The notes below the pieces were generated by a model. The model made no database searches. It was not told where the DNA came from and worked only from the letters and a program-made list of their open reading frames with translations. DNA of 64,000 bases from JAABRE01 sp964413275 (lineage in GTDB: Bacteria > Cyanobacteriota > Cyanobacteriia > Cyanobacteriales > JAABRE01): assembly GCA_964413275.1 (NCBI GenBank), contig CAYPSO010000009.1, positions 6,648-70,647 on the forward strand. The letters are read 5' to 3'. The translations under genes and the position numbers were made by a program. This document shows positions 1 through 10,200 of this stretch, one piece after another; the first letter of the stretch is position 1; every line of letters begins with the position of its first letter.

Positions 1-2
1 TA

Positions 3-638
3 CTTGAAGAAGCAGAATTACGTTCAATAATTGCCCATGAATTAGGACATATTAAATGCGATCATACTATTCTGATTCAAATGGCCATTTGGGCTATGGG
101 TGCAGCATCTTTATTAGGTGAACTTACTTTAGGTTTGGGTAATGTGATTAGTAGTGGTTTAATTTTTGCTTTTTATGAATGGCGACGCAAAGCAGAATTA
201 TCTGCCGATAGAGCAGCTATGCTAGTTATGGATGAGTTAAACCCAATTATGTCTGCCATGATGAAATTGGCTGGCGGTACTCATAAATATGCGAATGAAT
301 CTAGTCTGCAAGAATTTATTCGTCAAGGAGAAAAATATCAAGAATTAGATAAAGATGGCTTAAATCAGTTTTATAAATTTGTAATTTATAATGGTGGAAG
401 TGGCAATTTTCTCACTCATCCTTTCCCTGTCGAAAGATTACATTATTTACAACAATGGTTTAATTCTGAAGAATATCGTCAAATTCGCCAAGGTAATTAT
501 CAACGGGAAACAACTAAAGGCTCGGTGGATGTGGAATATGCGGAAACAAATCAAGAAGTAGATTCTTTACAGGAACAAATCAAGAATCTACAAGAAGAAA
601 TTAATCGTCTTAAGAATAAAAAAAATTCTTCTAGATAA
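3..638 (+). CDS. M48-family zinc metallopeptidase, 5' end cut by the window edge
   Basis: The reading frame is open from base 3, before the first in-window ATG at 81, and encodes HELGH at bases 36-50. This is the HExxH zinc site of gluzincin proteases, so the gene starts outside the window. A hydrophobic stretch follows (ALLGELTLGLGNVISSGLIFAF region), then RRKAELSADRAAML, whose Glu is the expected third zinc ligand and whose ExxAD pattern is typical of the M48 (HtpX/Ste24-like) family. The C-terminus is a charged, probably coiled-coil tail (LQEQIKNLQEEINRLKNKK). The role is probably membrane-associated protein quality control, but no substrate can be named. The family call is firm; the sub-family is not. 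Confidence 0.85.
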   Translation, partial: LEEAELRSIIAHELGHIKCDHTILIQMAIWAMGAASLLGELTLGLGNVISSGLIFAFYEWRRKAELSADRAAMLVMDELNPIMSAMMKLAGGTHKYANESSLQEFIRQGEKYQELDKDGLNQFYKFVIYNGGSGNFLTHPFPVERLHYLQQWFNSEEYRQIRQGNYQRETTKGSVDVEYAETNQEVDSLQEQIKNLQEEINRLKNKKNSSR

Positions 639-688
639 TAATTATTATCACAAATTATTTAGGTCTGACTTAATAAACCGAAAATTTT

Positions 689-1594
689 TTACTGAACATC
701 TGGTTTATATTTTAGAAAAGCAACTCCAGCAGTTATGACTTCTGCACTAATACTAATTAGACGAAATAAGGCAATAGCAACGATAATTTCACCAGACATT
801 TTTTTTCCTAAAACAGTTAGAATTGTCACCTCAAAAATCCCTAAGCCTCCGGGAGCACCCGGTACAATTAAACCTAATAACCACGCAAAACTAAAAGCAC
901 TTAGTAAAGGGATAATGTCTTGAAAATTTAAAGATATTAAAGCTAATATTGTTAATAAAAATCCAGTTCCTCTAAACAATAAAAATCCTAATTCGCCTAA
1001 AAGAGAAGACCAAGGATAATAAATTATTCCTATGGTTGTAACTAATTTATTTTTGTTTTTTAAACGATTAATAAAATTAATAACTGAGTTGATAATTCGA
1101 GGATGAATACCAATTAAAACTACTATTAATCCAATTATTTGTAATATATAAAAATTATTGTTGACTGTAACACTACCTCCTAATAAGGCAATTATAAAAG
1201 CAGCAACAGCCATTAAAATTGGTTCTAATAAAACAGTAAAAGTCGCTATTTCCAAGCTCCCACCAGCTTGAGTAATTTCCATTACTCGACCATAAAAATG
1301 CCAAATATTACCGGGTAAATATTTAGCTAAATTAGTTTGTAAATAAATAGCAATAGCTCGATGAAATTTGATCGATACTTGGAAGCTTTTTAAAATCCAA
1401 GTCCAAACCCAAGCAGACCAACAATGAGCCAGCATAGTTATTATCAGTGCGATCGCCAAAAATAACCATCCTTTAGCATCAATTTTAACTGTAATAATTT
1501 CTAACCAATATTTGTGAAAAGTATTAACTACAAAAAATAGAGTAAAGCCAATAATAATCCAACGAAAATAACTTTTAAATTTGGCAATTTTCAT
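689..1594 (-). CDS. Flippase-like integral membrane protein (LPG synthase TM / UPF0104 family)
   Basis: A 301-residue polytopic membrane protein with about eight hydrophobic segments. Near residues 240-255 it has PGAPGGLGIFE, the signature of the PF03706 family, which contains the membrane part of lysylphosphatidylglycerol synthase and related flippase-like proteins. The soluble aminoacyl-transferase domain of MprF is absent, so lipid lysylation is not implied. Members are often linked to glycolipid or isoprenoid-linked sugar handling, but nothing nearby fixes the substrate. It is the last gene of a minus-strand run with 6-18 bp gaps (dusA, MFS, SLH lipoprotein, Uma2, this gene), so co-transcription is likely. 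Confidence 0.75.
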   Translation of the reverse strand: MKIAKFKSYFRWIIIGFTLFFVVNTFHKYWLEIITVKIDAKGWLFLAIALIITMLAHCWSAWVWTWILKSFQVSIKFHRAIAIYLQTNLAKYLPGNIWHFYGRVMEITQAGGSLEIATFTVLLEPILMAVAAFIIALLGGSVTVNNNFYILQIIGLIVVLIGIHPRIINSVINFINRLKNKNKLVTTIGIIYYPWSSLLGELGFLLFRGTGFLLTILALISLNFQDIIPLLSAFSFAWLLGLIVPGAPGGLGIFEVTILTVLGKKMSGEIIVAIALFRLISISAEVITAGVAFLKYKPDVQ

Positions 1595-1612
1595 TATATA
1601 ATTAAATATTCA

Positions 1613-2191
1613 TCAAAAAGATTTATTTTTTAAAATATCATTAATATTTAATTTAAAATCAGGAAAAGTAGGAGAAATAATAGATAATTCTGAACTAAAT
1701 TCTGTAACCTCATAAAAACCATTAACTAAAACTAAAACAGAGATTTTTTGAGCATTTGGATCGATAATCCAATATTCAGGAATTTCTAAGGCTGCATATT
1801 CAGAACGTTTATAACGATAATCATCATCCGAATTAGCAGGACTAACAATTTCTATTACTAAAATAGGGGCAGTTTCCAAAATTGCACAAGGTAAAGAAAG
1901 GATTTCTTGAGCTTGACTTTTATTGATAATAGTTAAATCTGGAATACGAGATTTAGTTTCTGTAATGCGGACTCCTATTGTACCTGGCATAATTAACCAA
2001 TTACGATTAAGACGTGCTATTTCTGTTGTTAATAACTGAAATAAAATAGTTACAATTAAAGCATGAATTCCACTAGCTGGAGGCATTTTAACTAACTCTC
2101 CATTAACAAGTTCGTATTTATAATCTGTCTCATCTAGATAATTAGTATATTCAGTAAATGTGTAATATTTTTTAGCAGTTTTTACCATCAT
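1613..2191 (-). CDS. Uma2-family (DUF820) putative endonuclease, copy 1
   Basis: A 192-residue protein of the Uma2/DUF820 family, which is greatly expanded in cyanobacteria and has a PD-(D/E)xK-like fold. The expected landmarks are present in order: YELVNGELVKMPPA near the N-terminus, PDLTIIN in the middle (the acidic Asp of the core), LVIEIVSPAN (Glu of the ExK-like strand), then YRYKRSEYAALEIPEYWIIDP. Uma2 genes are usually scattered singly, and their biological role is not established. It lies 14 bp downstream of the SLH lipoprotein gene and 18 bp upstream of the flippase-like gene, so it probably shares their transcript. Three other paralogues occur in this window. Confidence 0.88.
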   Translation of the reverse strand: MMVKTAKKYYTFTEYTNYLDETDYKYELVNGELVKMPPASGIHALIVTILFQLLTTEIARLNRNWLIMPGTIGVRITETKSRIPDLTIINKSQAQEILSLPCAILETAPILVIEIVSPANSDDDYRYKRSEYAALEIPEYWIIDPNAQKISVLVLVNGFYEVTEFSSELSIISPTFPDFKLNINDILKNKSF

Positions 2192-2205
2192 TAAAACCTC
2201 AAAAA

Positions 2206-3396
2206 TTAATTATTAGTATTATTAGTATTATTACTATTTACTTCTCGAACAGATTTGCCATCATTTTGATAACCAAAATACCATAAAGATGCGATCGCCT
2301 CTGCACGGGTTACAGCTTTTTTAGGTTGAAATAAAGTAGTGTAACCAAAAACTCTTTTTACATTAGATTGTTCTCCATTTTGAAAATCAACTAACAATGC
2401 TTGTAAAGTTTTTGGATTAATTTTAGCTGCATCTTGAAAACCCCAAGTTTGTTTAATCGCTTCTAAGGATGCAGTGGGTAAAGCTTGACGACTATCTAAA
2501 GGTATTTTCCATAAAATTAAGTCTTCTCTGGTTAAATTATTATTAGGATTAAAAGTAACAGCAGTTAACTCATTAGTTAAAGACGAAGGAATTAACCCTG
2601 CTTCTGCTAATCCTTGAATAATTGTAAAATCAGGATCGTTTTTAGGAATATCAGTAAAAACAGGTTGAGAAGTTGTCGAAGCTAAACGAATTTGTTTTCC
2701 CGGTGAATCTTGATAAAGTAAATTATTAATTTTAAATAGCCAACTGGCAAATTCTCGCCTTGTAATCCCTTGATTTAAGTCTTGGGTTTCAATTATTCCT
2801 AAAGCAGAAATATCATTTATATATTGCTGAAAATTATCAGGAATATTCTCCGATGGAGAAGTATTTATAGAAGGAGTAGTTGATGGAGTATTTGTTACTG
2901 TTTCTACGGGTTTTTCTGTAGTTTCTGGTGATGTATTTTCCTTGGTATATTTAAGTAGATATTTTGTTTCTGAATTGTTATTTACTAGAGATAATTCTAA
3001 AGATAAATTGTCTTTAGTAGCCTGTAAGATATTATCTTGATTTTTAATTTGCCATTCTGAAGAATTCAGTTGTTTTTCATAATATTCAAAAACAGTATCA
3101 ATGGGGACAGAAGTTATCCAAAAAGTTTGAGTTTCTTTTTGATTATTTCCTAATTCTGTAGCTACTAATTTAGCTTGAGAATAAATAGGAATTTCTGAGG
3201 GAAAATTATCAGGTAATTGAACTTCAGGAGTAAGAATACTTGGAGTAGAAGGAGCAGAAGATGTTGTTGGTTTTTCTTGTTTTTCCTTAAGTTTTGGATC
3301 GGGAGCAAAAAGTTTTCCTATGCTATTATCCCCGCTACAAGCTGTTAATAGATTGAAGCTAATAATTATTGTTAAAGGTAAATATTTTAAAGACAT
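2206..3396 (-). CDS. SLH-domain lipoprotein
   Basis: A 396-residue protein with an N-terminal lipoprotein signal (hydrophobic segment ending LLTAC, lipobox Cys at residue 20), then a Pro/Ser/Thr-rich linker. A region around residues 60-150 contains PDNFPSEIPIYSQAKLV, typical of cyanobacterial SLH lipoproteins. After a second low-complexity Thr/Pro/Ser stretch, the C-terminal half has S-layer-homology-like repeats (ITRREFASWLF, VFTDIPKNDP, LTREDLILWK, VTRAEAIASLWYFG). It is probably exported and anchored to an envelope membrane, with the SLH part contacting peptidoglycan-linked polymer. The start is followed by a clear signal peptide. The end is an Asn-rich tail (NSNNTNNTNN). It sits 6 bp after the MFS gene. 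Confidence 0.8.
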   Translation of the reverse strand: MSLKYLPLTIIISFNLLTACSGDNSIGKLFAPDPKLKEKQEKPTTSSAPSTPSILTPEVQLPDNFPSEIPIYSQAKLVATELGNNQKETQTFWITSVPIDTVFEYYEKQLNSSEWQIKNQDNILQATKDNLSLELSLVNNNSETKYLLKYTKENTSPETTEKPVETVTNTPSTTPSINTSPSENIPDNFQQYINDISALGIIETQDLNQGITRREFASWLFKINNLLYQDSPGKQIRLASTTSQPVFTDIPKNDPDFTIIQGLAEAGLIPSSLTNELTAVTFNPNNNLTREDLILWKIPLDSRQALPTASLEAIKQTWGFQDAAKINPKTLQALLVDFQNGEQSNVKRVFGYTTLFQPKKAVTRAEAIASLWYFGYQNDGKSVREVNSNNTNNTNN

Positions 3397-3402
3397 AATT
3401 GG

Positions 3403-4581
3403 TTATTTATTTATTTTATTTAATGTAGTTAGAAGACAAATAACGGTAGTTATAACTAGGGTAAATGTACTGGCTATAATTCCCTGATTTAATTTTAGGT
3501 TAGAAAAAATTAAATCAAAAAAACTCATTCCAGCACCAAAAGCACCAAAATAAAACCCTAACCCTAAGCCGACTCTTTCCGCAGGCACTAGGATAATAAC
3601 CAATGGAATTACGCTATTTAAAACGAGAGTAAAACTAGCACAAATAAGTATGATAATTAATAAATTGGGAATAAAATTTAATAACTGTAATAATATTATA
3701 GTCGATACCAAACCAAGTAATATCCCCAAAGAATTACCTATTTTACTTGCTGACTTACCAGCAGGTATAGCTAAAATACCTAAACCAAGAAAGAATAACA
3801 TCATTGCTATTTTGGTATTAGTTTCTCCTATCTGCATGGTGAAAACTTGCTTAACAATAGGAATAATAAATCTTAAAGCCCAACTAATACTAATCCCCAT
3901 AATCCCAATTAAGGCTATAGTTAATAACTTAACTTTGGGAACATTTTTATTATTTGAAGCTGTGTCTAAATTATCAGTTAAATCAGGAGGAAATAAAAAA
4001 CGCAAACTAAAACCAGCAAGTAAAAATGTAATTGAACCAATGAAAAAAGCAAAACTAGGCCCTAACTTTAAAATAATTCCGTAGGCATCAAATCTAAATG
4101 CACCAATAACTCCTCCTATTAAACTTACAATACTAACAGCTTGAGGCAATTTATTTGTAGGTGCAGATTTACTTAATAGGGAAATTGCTGGACTACGAAA
4201 TATTGCCATAGAAGAAGCCCAAAGTATTGCCAATATCGGTAATAACCAAGCCCAAATTTTTTGAGGATGAACTAAAATTACAATAACAGGAAGACTAATA
4301 AAAAAAACTGAAGCAAAAACAATTCCTAAAGAAATTATGGGAATACGAGTTCCTATTTTCAATTGTTGGCGATCTGATAATGAACCAAAAATAGGTTCTA
4401 TTATCGCTTCTAAAAAATGTTCTATTATTAAAACAGTTTTGGCAACTCCTGCGGCAAATCCTAACTGTACTAAAAATTGAGGAAAATATAAATTATAAAT
4501 AACCCAAGCTAAGGTAACAGAGCCTTGGATAGCTGCTATTCCCCAAACTTGTTGCCAAGCAATTGATTTGTCATTTTTCAT
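3403..4581 (-). CDS. MFS transporter
   Basis: A 392-residue protein with about twelve hydrophobic segments. The loop after TM2 reads GSLSDRQQLKIGTRIP, the conserved MFS cytoplasmic motif (G-x3-DR...R). The ligand is not recognisable from the sequence; the best description is a cyanobacterial MFS permease of unknown cargo. The start ATG at 4581 follows the dusA stop by 18 bp, and its end is 6 bp from the SLH lipoprotein gene, so it sits inside the dusA-led operon. Confidence 0.8.
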   Translation of the reverse strand: MKNDKSIAWQQVWGIAAIQGSVTLAWVIYNLYFPQFLVQLGFAAGVAKTVLIIEHFLEAIIEPIFGSLSDRQQLKIGTRIPIISLGIVFASVFFISLPVIVILVHPQKIWAWLLPILAILWASSMAIFRSPAISLLSKSAPTNKLPQAVSIVSLIGGVIGAFRFDAYGIILKLGPSFAFFIGSITFLLAGFSLRFLFPPDLTDNLDTASNNKNVPKVKLLTIALIGIMGISISWALRFIIPIVKQVFTMQIGETNTKIAMMLFFLGLGILAIPAGKSASKIGNSLGILLGLVSTIILLQLLNFIPNLLIIILICASFTLVLNSVIPLVIILVPAERVGLGLGFYFGAFGAGMSFFDLIFSNLKLNQGIIASTFTLVITTVICLLTTLNKINK

Positions 4582-4599
4582 TTAAAAATTAATAATTCA

Positions 4600-5580
4600 C
4601 TAACGACTAATTACTTTTACTAAAGCGTCTTTAATTACTGTAGAATTAGCATCTGGAAAATGGGCATTTTCACTAATATGTCTTTTCCATGCTTTTGTAC
4701 CGGGTTTTCCCGTAAACAACTGTAAAATATGACGACTAATAGAGTGTAATTTTAAGCCTTTTTCTGTCCAATAATCTATGTAAGGTAACATATTTTTAAC
4801 TACTTGCTCTGGAGTGGGAGGTATGGTATTTTTTCCAAAAATATCTCGATCTACTGTGGCAAATAAATAGGGATTATCATAAGCAGCACGCCCAATCATG
4901 ACTGCATCCACAAATTGAAGTTGTTGTTTTACTTGCTCTAAATCAGTAATACCACCATTAATTTCTATAAATAAATGAGGAAATTCCTGCTTAAGACGGT
5001 AAACATCTTGATAGCGTAGAGGGGGAATATCTCGATTTTCTTTAGGACTTAAGCCTTGTAACCAAGCTTTACGAGCGTGTACGCTAAAACGGTTACATCC
5101 AGCATCCGACACAATTTTAACAAAGTTTTTCATGTCTTCATAAGCGTCGCAATCATCAATCCCAATGCGATGTTTAACGGTAACAGGAATATTAACCGCT
5201 TGTTGCATTTTTTCTATAGCTTGAGCCACTAATTCAGGTTGTGCCATCAGACAAGCCCCAAAATTTCCATTTTGCACCCGACTACTCGGACAACCGACAT
5301 TAAGATTAACCTCGTCATAACCCCAATCTTCAGCAATTCTGGCACATTCTGCCAAAATTACCGGATTATCTCCTCCTAACTGTAAAGAAAGGGGTTTTTC
5401 CTCAAGAGAAAAATCAAGTAATTTATGACGATTACCATGAATAATGGCTGCTGTAGTGATCATTTCCGTATATAATAGGGTGCAATGAGTAATTTGTCGC
5501 ATAAAATAGCGAAAATGACGATCCGTGCGCTCCATCATTGGTGCTACACTCAAAAGATAAGTTTGATTTTTAGTCTTCAT
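4600..5580 (-). CDS. dusA: tRNA-dihydrouridine(20/20a) synthase DusA
   Basis: The 326-residue flavoenzyme reduces uridine 20/20a in the tRNA D-loop using FMN and NADPH. The N-terminus reads LSVAPMMERTDRHFRYFMR, the DusA-specific form of the FMN-binding start (APMMDWTDRH in E. coli). It is followed by LQLGG at about 66-70, NLNVGCPSSRVQNGNFGACLM (GACLM Cys at residue 110, the family's catalytic acid position), VKHRIGID and EINGGI, and later VMIGRAAYDNP. The length is normal. It is the first gene of the minus-strand operon and diverges from the EbsA-like gene, with a 53 bp AT-rich gap as the only promoter space. Confidence 0.93.
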   Translation of the reverse strand: MKTKNQTYLLSVAPMMERTDRHFRYFMRQITHCTLLYTEMITTAAIIHGNRHKLLDFSLEEKPLSLQLGGDNPVILAECARIAEDWGYDEVNLNVGCPSSRVQNGNFGACLMAQPELVAQAIEKMQQAVNIPVTVKHRIGIDDCDAYEDMKNFVKIVSDAGCNRFSVHARKAWLQGLSPKENRDIPPLRYQDVYRLKQEFPHLFIEINGGITDLEQVKQQLQFVDAVMIGRAAYDNPYLFATVDRDIFGKNTIPPTPEQVVKNMLPYIDYWTEKGLKLHSISRHILQLFTGKPGTKAWKRHISENAHFPDANSTVIKDALVKVISR

Positions 5581-5633
5581 GAAAATAAATAAATAGATAG
5601 TATTAAATAGAGAAGGTTATTAATTAATTAATT

Positions 5634-6017
5634 ATGACTACTACAAGTTTTCAAACTATAAAACCTGCTCCCAGAGGAGAGGTAATGATTTATATTCCCT
5701 ATTATTCCAAAAATCAGCACGAGTTTTTACCTAGAGCTATTAGTCTTTATAAACAAGGCTCATTAGAAGGAGAGAGAGTAATTGAAGGAGGAGATAATAT
5801 TCCTTTTGTAGCCACTTGGAATTTATCTAAATTACCTTCTGATGTTACTCGTTGTACTTTACAGTTTAATGGACAAGCAGATTTAAGTTATCAAACAACT
5901 ATGTCTAATGCTGACTTGATTAAATACCTAATACATATACTAGATAATTATAAAGAATCTAGAAGTGTAGATTTTAATCAAGAATTTTATCGTAATTTAC
6001 TTAATGTTCAATCCTAA
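5634..6017 (+). CDS. ebsA: EbsA-like type IV pilus biogenesis protein
   Basis: A 127-residue soluble protein without signal peptide. Blocks such as YIPYYSKNQHEFLPRAISLY, GSLEGERVIEGGDNIPFVATW and DVTRCTLQFNG resemble my recollection of EbsA, a small cyanobacterial protein needed for type IV pilus assembly and biofilm self-suppression in Synechococcus elongatus. In other cyanobacteria the gene often sits beside the phosphotransacetylase-like gene that also follows here, 67 bp downstream. The assignment rests on memory of conserved wording, not on a search. The alternative is a cyanobacteria-specific hypothetical protein. Confidence 0.6.
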   Translation: MTTTSFQTIKPAPRGEVMIYIPYYSKNQHEFLPRAISLYKQGSLEGERVIEGGDNIPFVATWNLSKLPSDVTRCTLQFNGQADLSYQTTMSNADLIKYLIHILDNYKESRSVDFNQEFYRNLLNVQS

Positions 6018-6084
6018 AGGAATTATTAACTAATGTTACTCACTTAAATGCTTAGTCAAAAAAATATTTTTAAGGAGTTCAATT

Positions 6085-7173
6085 ATGGCACAATCTGCCA
6101 AATATGTATTAATAGCTTCAACAGAGGGTTATAGTGGCAAGTCAGGAACTATTTTAGGAATAGGAGCTTTATGCCAGAAACAAGGACTGACAATAGCTTA
6201 TGGTAAGCCTTTAGGAACATCTTTTAAGGCTAATTCTCCTGAATTAGTTGAAGAAGATGTAAACTTTGTTGCTTCCCATCTTTCCTTAAGTTTAGAACAA
6301 GTGCGATCGCCTTTATTATATCTGGATAAATCTACGATTCATAAAACCTTAGAAGGGAACGAAGTAACTGACTATAGTCAAGCATTAAAGGATTATTTTC
6401 ACGATACTATCGCTGATGTGATCTTTCTTGAAGGAGGCACAAATTTAGCTGAAGGAAATTTATTTAATCTATCCGTACAACAAATTGCAGAAGCAACCAA
6501 TGCAGCTATTGTTTTAGTGGCTCGTTATCATCCTTTATTATTAACAGATACTATTTTGACAGCAAAACAATTTTTAGGTTCAACTCTTGCGGGTGTTTTA
6601 ATTAATGATGTACCATCTTCAGAATTAGAATACTGTCAAAATCTGATTAAACCATTTCTTGAAAAACGTCAAATCAAGGTTTTTGGCATTATTCGACAGG
6701 ATCGTTTATTGCGTAGTGTTAGTGTTAGAGAAATATCTCAACGTTTACAGGCTAAAGTTCTGTGTAGAGCAGATAGATTAGATTTAATGGTAGAAACTCT
6801 AACGATTGGTGCTATGAATGTAAACTCGGCCTTAGAATATTTCCGTCAAGGGATTAATATGGCAGTAGTTACAGGAGGCGATCGTACTGATTTACAATTA
6901 GCCGCTTTAGAAACTTCTACTCAATGTTTAATCTTAACTGGTCATGTACCTCCTCAACCATTAATTTTAAGTCGTGCAGAAGATTTAGAAATTCCCATTT
7001 TATCGGTTAATTTAGATACTCTAAGCACTGTAGAAATTGTAGATCAATCTTTTGGCATGGTGCGTTTACAAGAACCAATTAAGGTTCAAAGATTTCAAGA
7101 GATAATAGCTGAATGTTTCGATCTAAAAGGTTTTATGGAAACATTAGACTTAAAAGCACCAACCACAGCTTAA
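6085..7173 (+). CDS. Phosphotransacetylase-family protein (BioD-like plus DRTGG domain)
   Basis: A 362-residue protein. Residues 1-210 resemble the dethiobiotin-synthetase-like P-loop domain found at the N-terminus of long phosphotransacetylases: YVLIASTEGYSGKSGTILG is the P-loop region and VIFLEGGTNLAEG the Walker B-like segment. Residues 215-330 form a DRTGG domain, with NMAVVTGGDRTDLQLAAL near 258-275 as its namesake motif. The catalytic phosphotransacetylase domain is missing, so it is probably a nucleotide-sensing regulatory protein rather than the enzyme. A ribosome-binding site AAGGAG lies just before the ATG. It is followed 57 bp later by the molybdopterin oxidoreductase gene. Confidence 0.8.
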   Translation: MAQSAKYVLIASTEGYSGKSGTILGIGALCQKQGLTIAYGKPLGTSFKANSPELVEEDVNFVASHLSLSLEQVRSPLLYLDKSTIHKTLEGNEVTDYSQALKDYFHDTIADVIFLEGGTNLAEGNLFNLSVQQIAEATNAAIVLVARYHPLLLTDTILTAKQFLGSTLAGVLINDVPSSELEYCQNLIKPFLEKRQIKVFGIIRQDRLLRSVSVREISQRLQAKVLCRADRLDLMVETLTIGAMNVNSALEYFRQGINMAVVTGGDRTDLQLAALETSTQCLILTGHVPPQPLILSRAEDLEIPILSVNLDTLSTVEIVDQSFGMVRLQEPIKVQRFQEIIAECFDLKGFMETLDLKAPTTA

Positions 7174-7230
7174 TTACCATTTACTGAATAAACATAAAAT
7201 AAATCAATTCATAATTACTTAGGAAAAATC

Positions 7231-10200
7231 ATGAATTTTAATAAAAACGGGGAAAAATTAGTGAAAGCTCGTTCTCTGCCCCCTCAAGAAGAGGCTTTTT
7301 CTCCTTGGGGAGGAGTTCATGAGTTTGTCCTAGAATATACAGCTAATCCAAAACTTCAAGCCGATCCAGAAATCAAAAAACTTCATAATTTCTTGGTTAA
7401 TAATTCATCAGTGTGCAGTTTTTGTGGTGTTGGTTGTCCCTATGGAGTGGTTCTAAATTCCCAAAATAAGGAAAAAGTTGTCCCCCTCAGTAAATTGGGT
7501 TTATGTGTTAAAGGTGCAACTTCTTTATTGACTGGAGGCGATGCCCAACGGGAGGAAAGACTTAAACATCGTGGTAAAAAAGGCGATCTCAGCAAAGCTG
7601 AGGCACTTTGCGATCGCATTCGTACTCCCATGATTCGCCATCATGATGGCAGTTGGAAAGAAGTCTCTTGGGAAGAAGCCCTTGATCGCGCAGCTTGGCT
7701 GTTTCTCCATGTCAGGGAGTGGGTTGGCCCTGAAGGAGTGGCAATTTATGGCAATGGTCAAAAAACTATCGAAGGAATTTGGATGGCTTCTCTCTACAAA
7801 AACGTCTTTAAAATTTCTACCATTGGAGCCAACTCAGAGCATTGTCTGGCCAGTGCAGGAGCAGCCCATGAATTAAATTTTGGTAATGAAGCTTCCTTTA
7901 CTTGGAAAGAATTTGAGGAATTAGAAATTTGTGATGTGGCCATACTTCACGGTACGAATCCGGTGGTTACTTTTCCCCAAGCTTACAAAAAACTAAAGAG
8001 TAATACTAAAGCTATTAAAGTAGTAATTGACCCAATTGAAAGCGACACAGTAATCGATTTGCGTCAATCCAATCAGCCAACCCTGCACATTCGTTTCGAG
8101 CAAGGGGGAGATGCCTTATTTAATTTAGCTGTGGCGAGGGTTATTTTAGAAAACGATTGGGAAGATCGAGAATTTTTAGATCAAGCAGTTGAACCGGAAA
8201 GTTTCCAAGAACTATATAATCTCTGTTTTGAAGATCGCTGTACTCCAGAAAATGTTGCTCAACAAATTGCCCTCGAAGGAGATAATCCCACTGAGTTAGC
8301 CCAAACTATCCGCTACTACGCTTCATTGATTGCCCAACCGAATACAGAAGGATACCGCCCCAAACCTGCTTTTGTTTCCAGTATGGGTATTAACCAAAGC
8401 ACTGGTTCTTATGGTTTTTCCACTAATCTCAACCTATTGTTACTCACTGGTAATGTAGGACGTAAAGGGGCTGGTTCTTTAAGAATTGCCGGTCAATCTA
8501 ATGCTACCAGCGAGCTAATGTTAGGATTTAATGCCCGTCGTTTATTATTCAATTTAGATGCTACAAATCCCGAACACCGAAGGGAATTAGCGGAAATTTT
8601 AGAGATTCCAGAGCATAATATTCCAGATTCCCATGGTACTCCTGTATCGAGAATGTCTGATGATGATTATCTTTACTGCTTTATTTTTATGGGAACTCAG
8701 TTTACCCGTAATATGCCCCGTTTAGGTAATTGGTTAAAGCGGTTGGGACGCAGTTTTAATATTATGATCGATTCATTTTTACCCGATGGTGCCCTTGAAT
8801 ATGCAGATGTGATTTTACCTGCCCTTACCTATACAGAACGAATGGGAGTAATTCAACGGGGCGATCGCACTCTTCAATTACAACAACCTCTAACCGAAGC
8901 ACCACCTTTAGCTTGGGCAGATGAGGAAATTTTGGCACGACTAGCTTTAGCCATTTCTAATCGACTACAAGACCCAGATACGGCTGCTTTGAATGATTTA
9001 GACCCTGAAGTGGTAACACGAACTTTTGGACGTTATTTAAACGAATCAGGTAAGATCGATTCAGCTAGTGTCTTCGATCATGTGGTTTCAACTTCATGTC
9101 GGTTAAATGTCTATAACCGCTTGATAAATAGCCAAGGAGAACCGATTTCCCATGCCATGTTAAGGGAAAATGCCGGCTTAGGAGTACAGTGGCAAGGAGA
9201 TGGGCGTTATGGTGAAGCCAGAACCAAAGGAGCAGTTTTCCCCGGACTCCGTGATGGAGAGTTTACCCGCGCGAAGTTAGTACGTCCTCCTGAAAAGTTT
9301 TTGGAGCGTTTAGTTACTCGTGGTGATGAAAAACTACGCAGTCTAATTACTGGTAGAGGCCGCCCTGGAAGAAATCCGAAGGTTTATGTAGCAAGGTACA
9401 ATTCCGGGATCAAAACTTTACCCATTGGAGCAAAAAAAACCGATGAAACCTATTGGATTGAAATTAATCCTGACTATGCAGCTCAGAGAAATCTGAATCA
9501 AGGCGATCCAGTACGCATAACTAGCCATCATGGAACGATTATTGGCTCAGTTAGTCTGAATGCTCATGTCCCCCCAGAATTTCCTTTCCTCGATTTTGTA
9601 CCGGGTGAAGCCAATCGTCTTACGGATTATTTAGATGCTGATCGCTTTACCAATCAAAGTTTAATCAAACGGACTCCCATCAGAGTGGAGCGTTTATCAT
9701 TGGAAGAAGCAACTCTTTGGCAGCGACCAGATGCAGATGTTTTCAGCAAAATAGTTTCTTCTCTTTATCAACACTATACTGCTGTATATCCCACTGAAAC
9801 AGAGGCGGATTCTTTTGCTCGTGGTGAACCTAATGCGATGGACTGGTTGCCTTTAACTTCCCTGCGACAACCAAGTAATCAAAAAGAAGAAGAACTTGCG
9901 GTTTTAGTAGGAGCAATGGCTACATTTTTCCAGCGTTATGAGGAAGATACTAATTATCGAGCTTCGGCAGCGCAAATGTTAGAACAATGGCCCGGAGATA
10001 AACGGGAACGGTTTTTAACGATTCTTCTACCTCTGTTAAGAAAGCTCGATTACGATACCCTAATGATGTCTTTACTCAATGATGTTGTGGGTAAAGTTTC
10101 CCTCCTAGACGCTTTGGGACAGATAAAATATGCCAATCTAGAAGAAGCCCATGATAGTGCAACCATTGAAATTAAAGAGGAGGTGGTAGGGGTTCAGCTT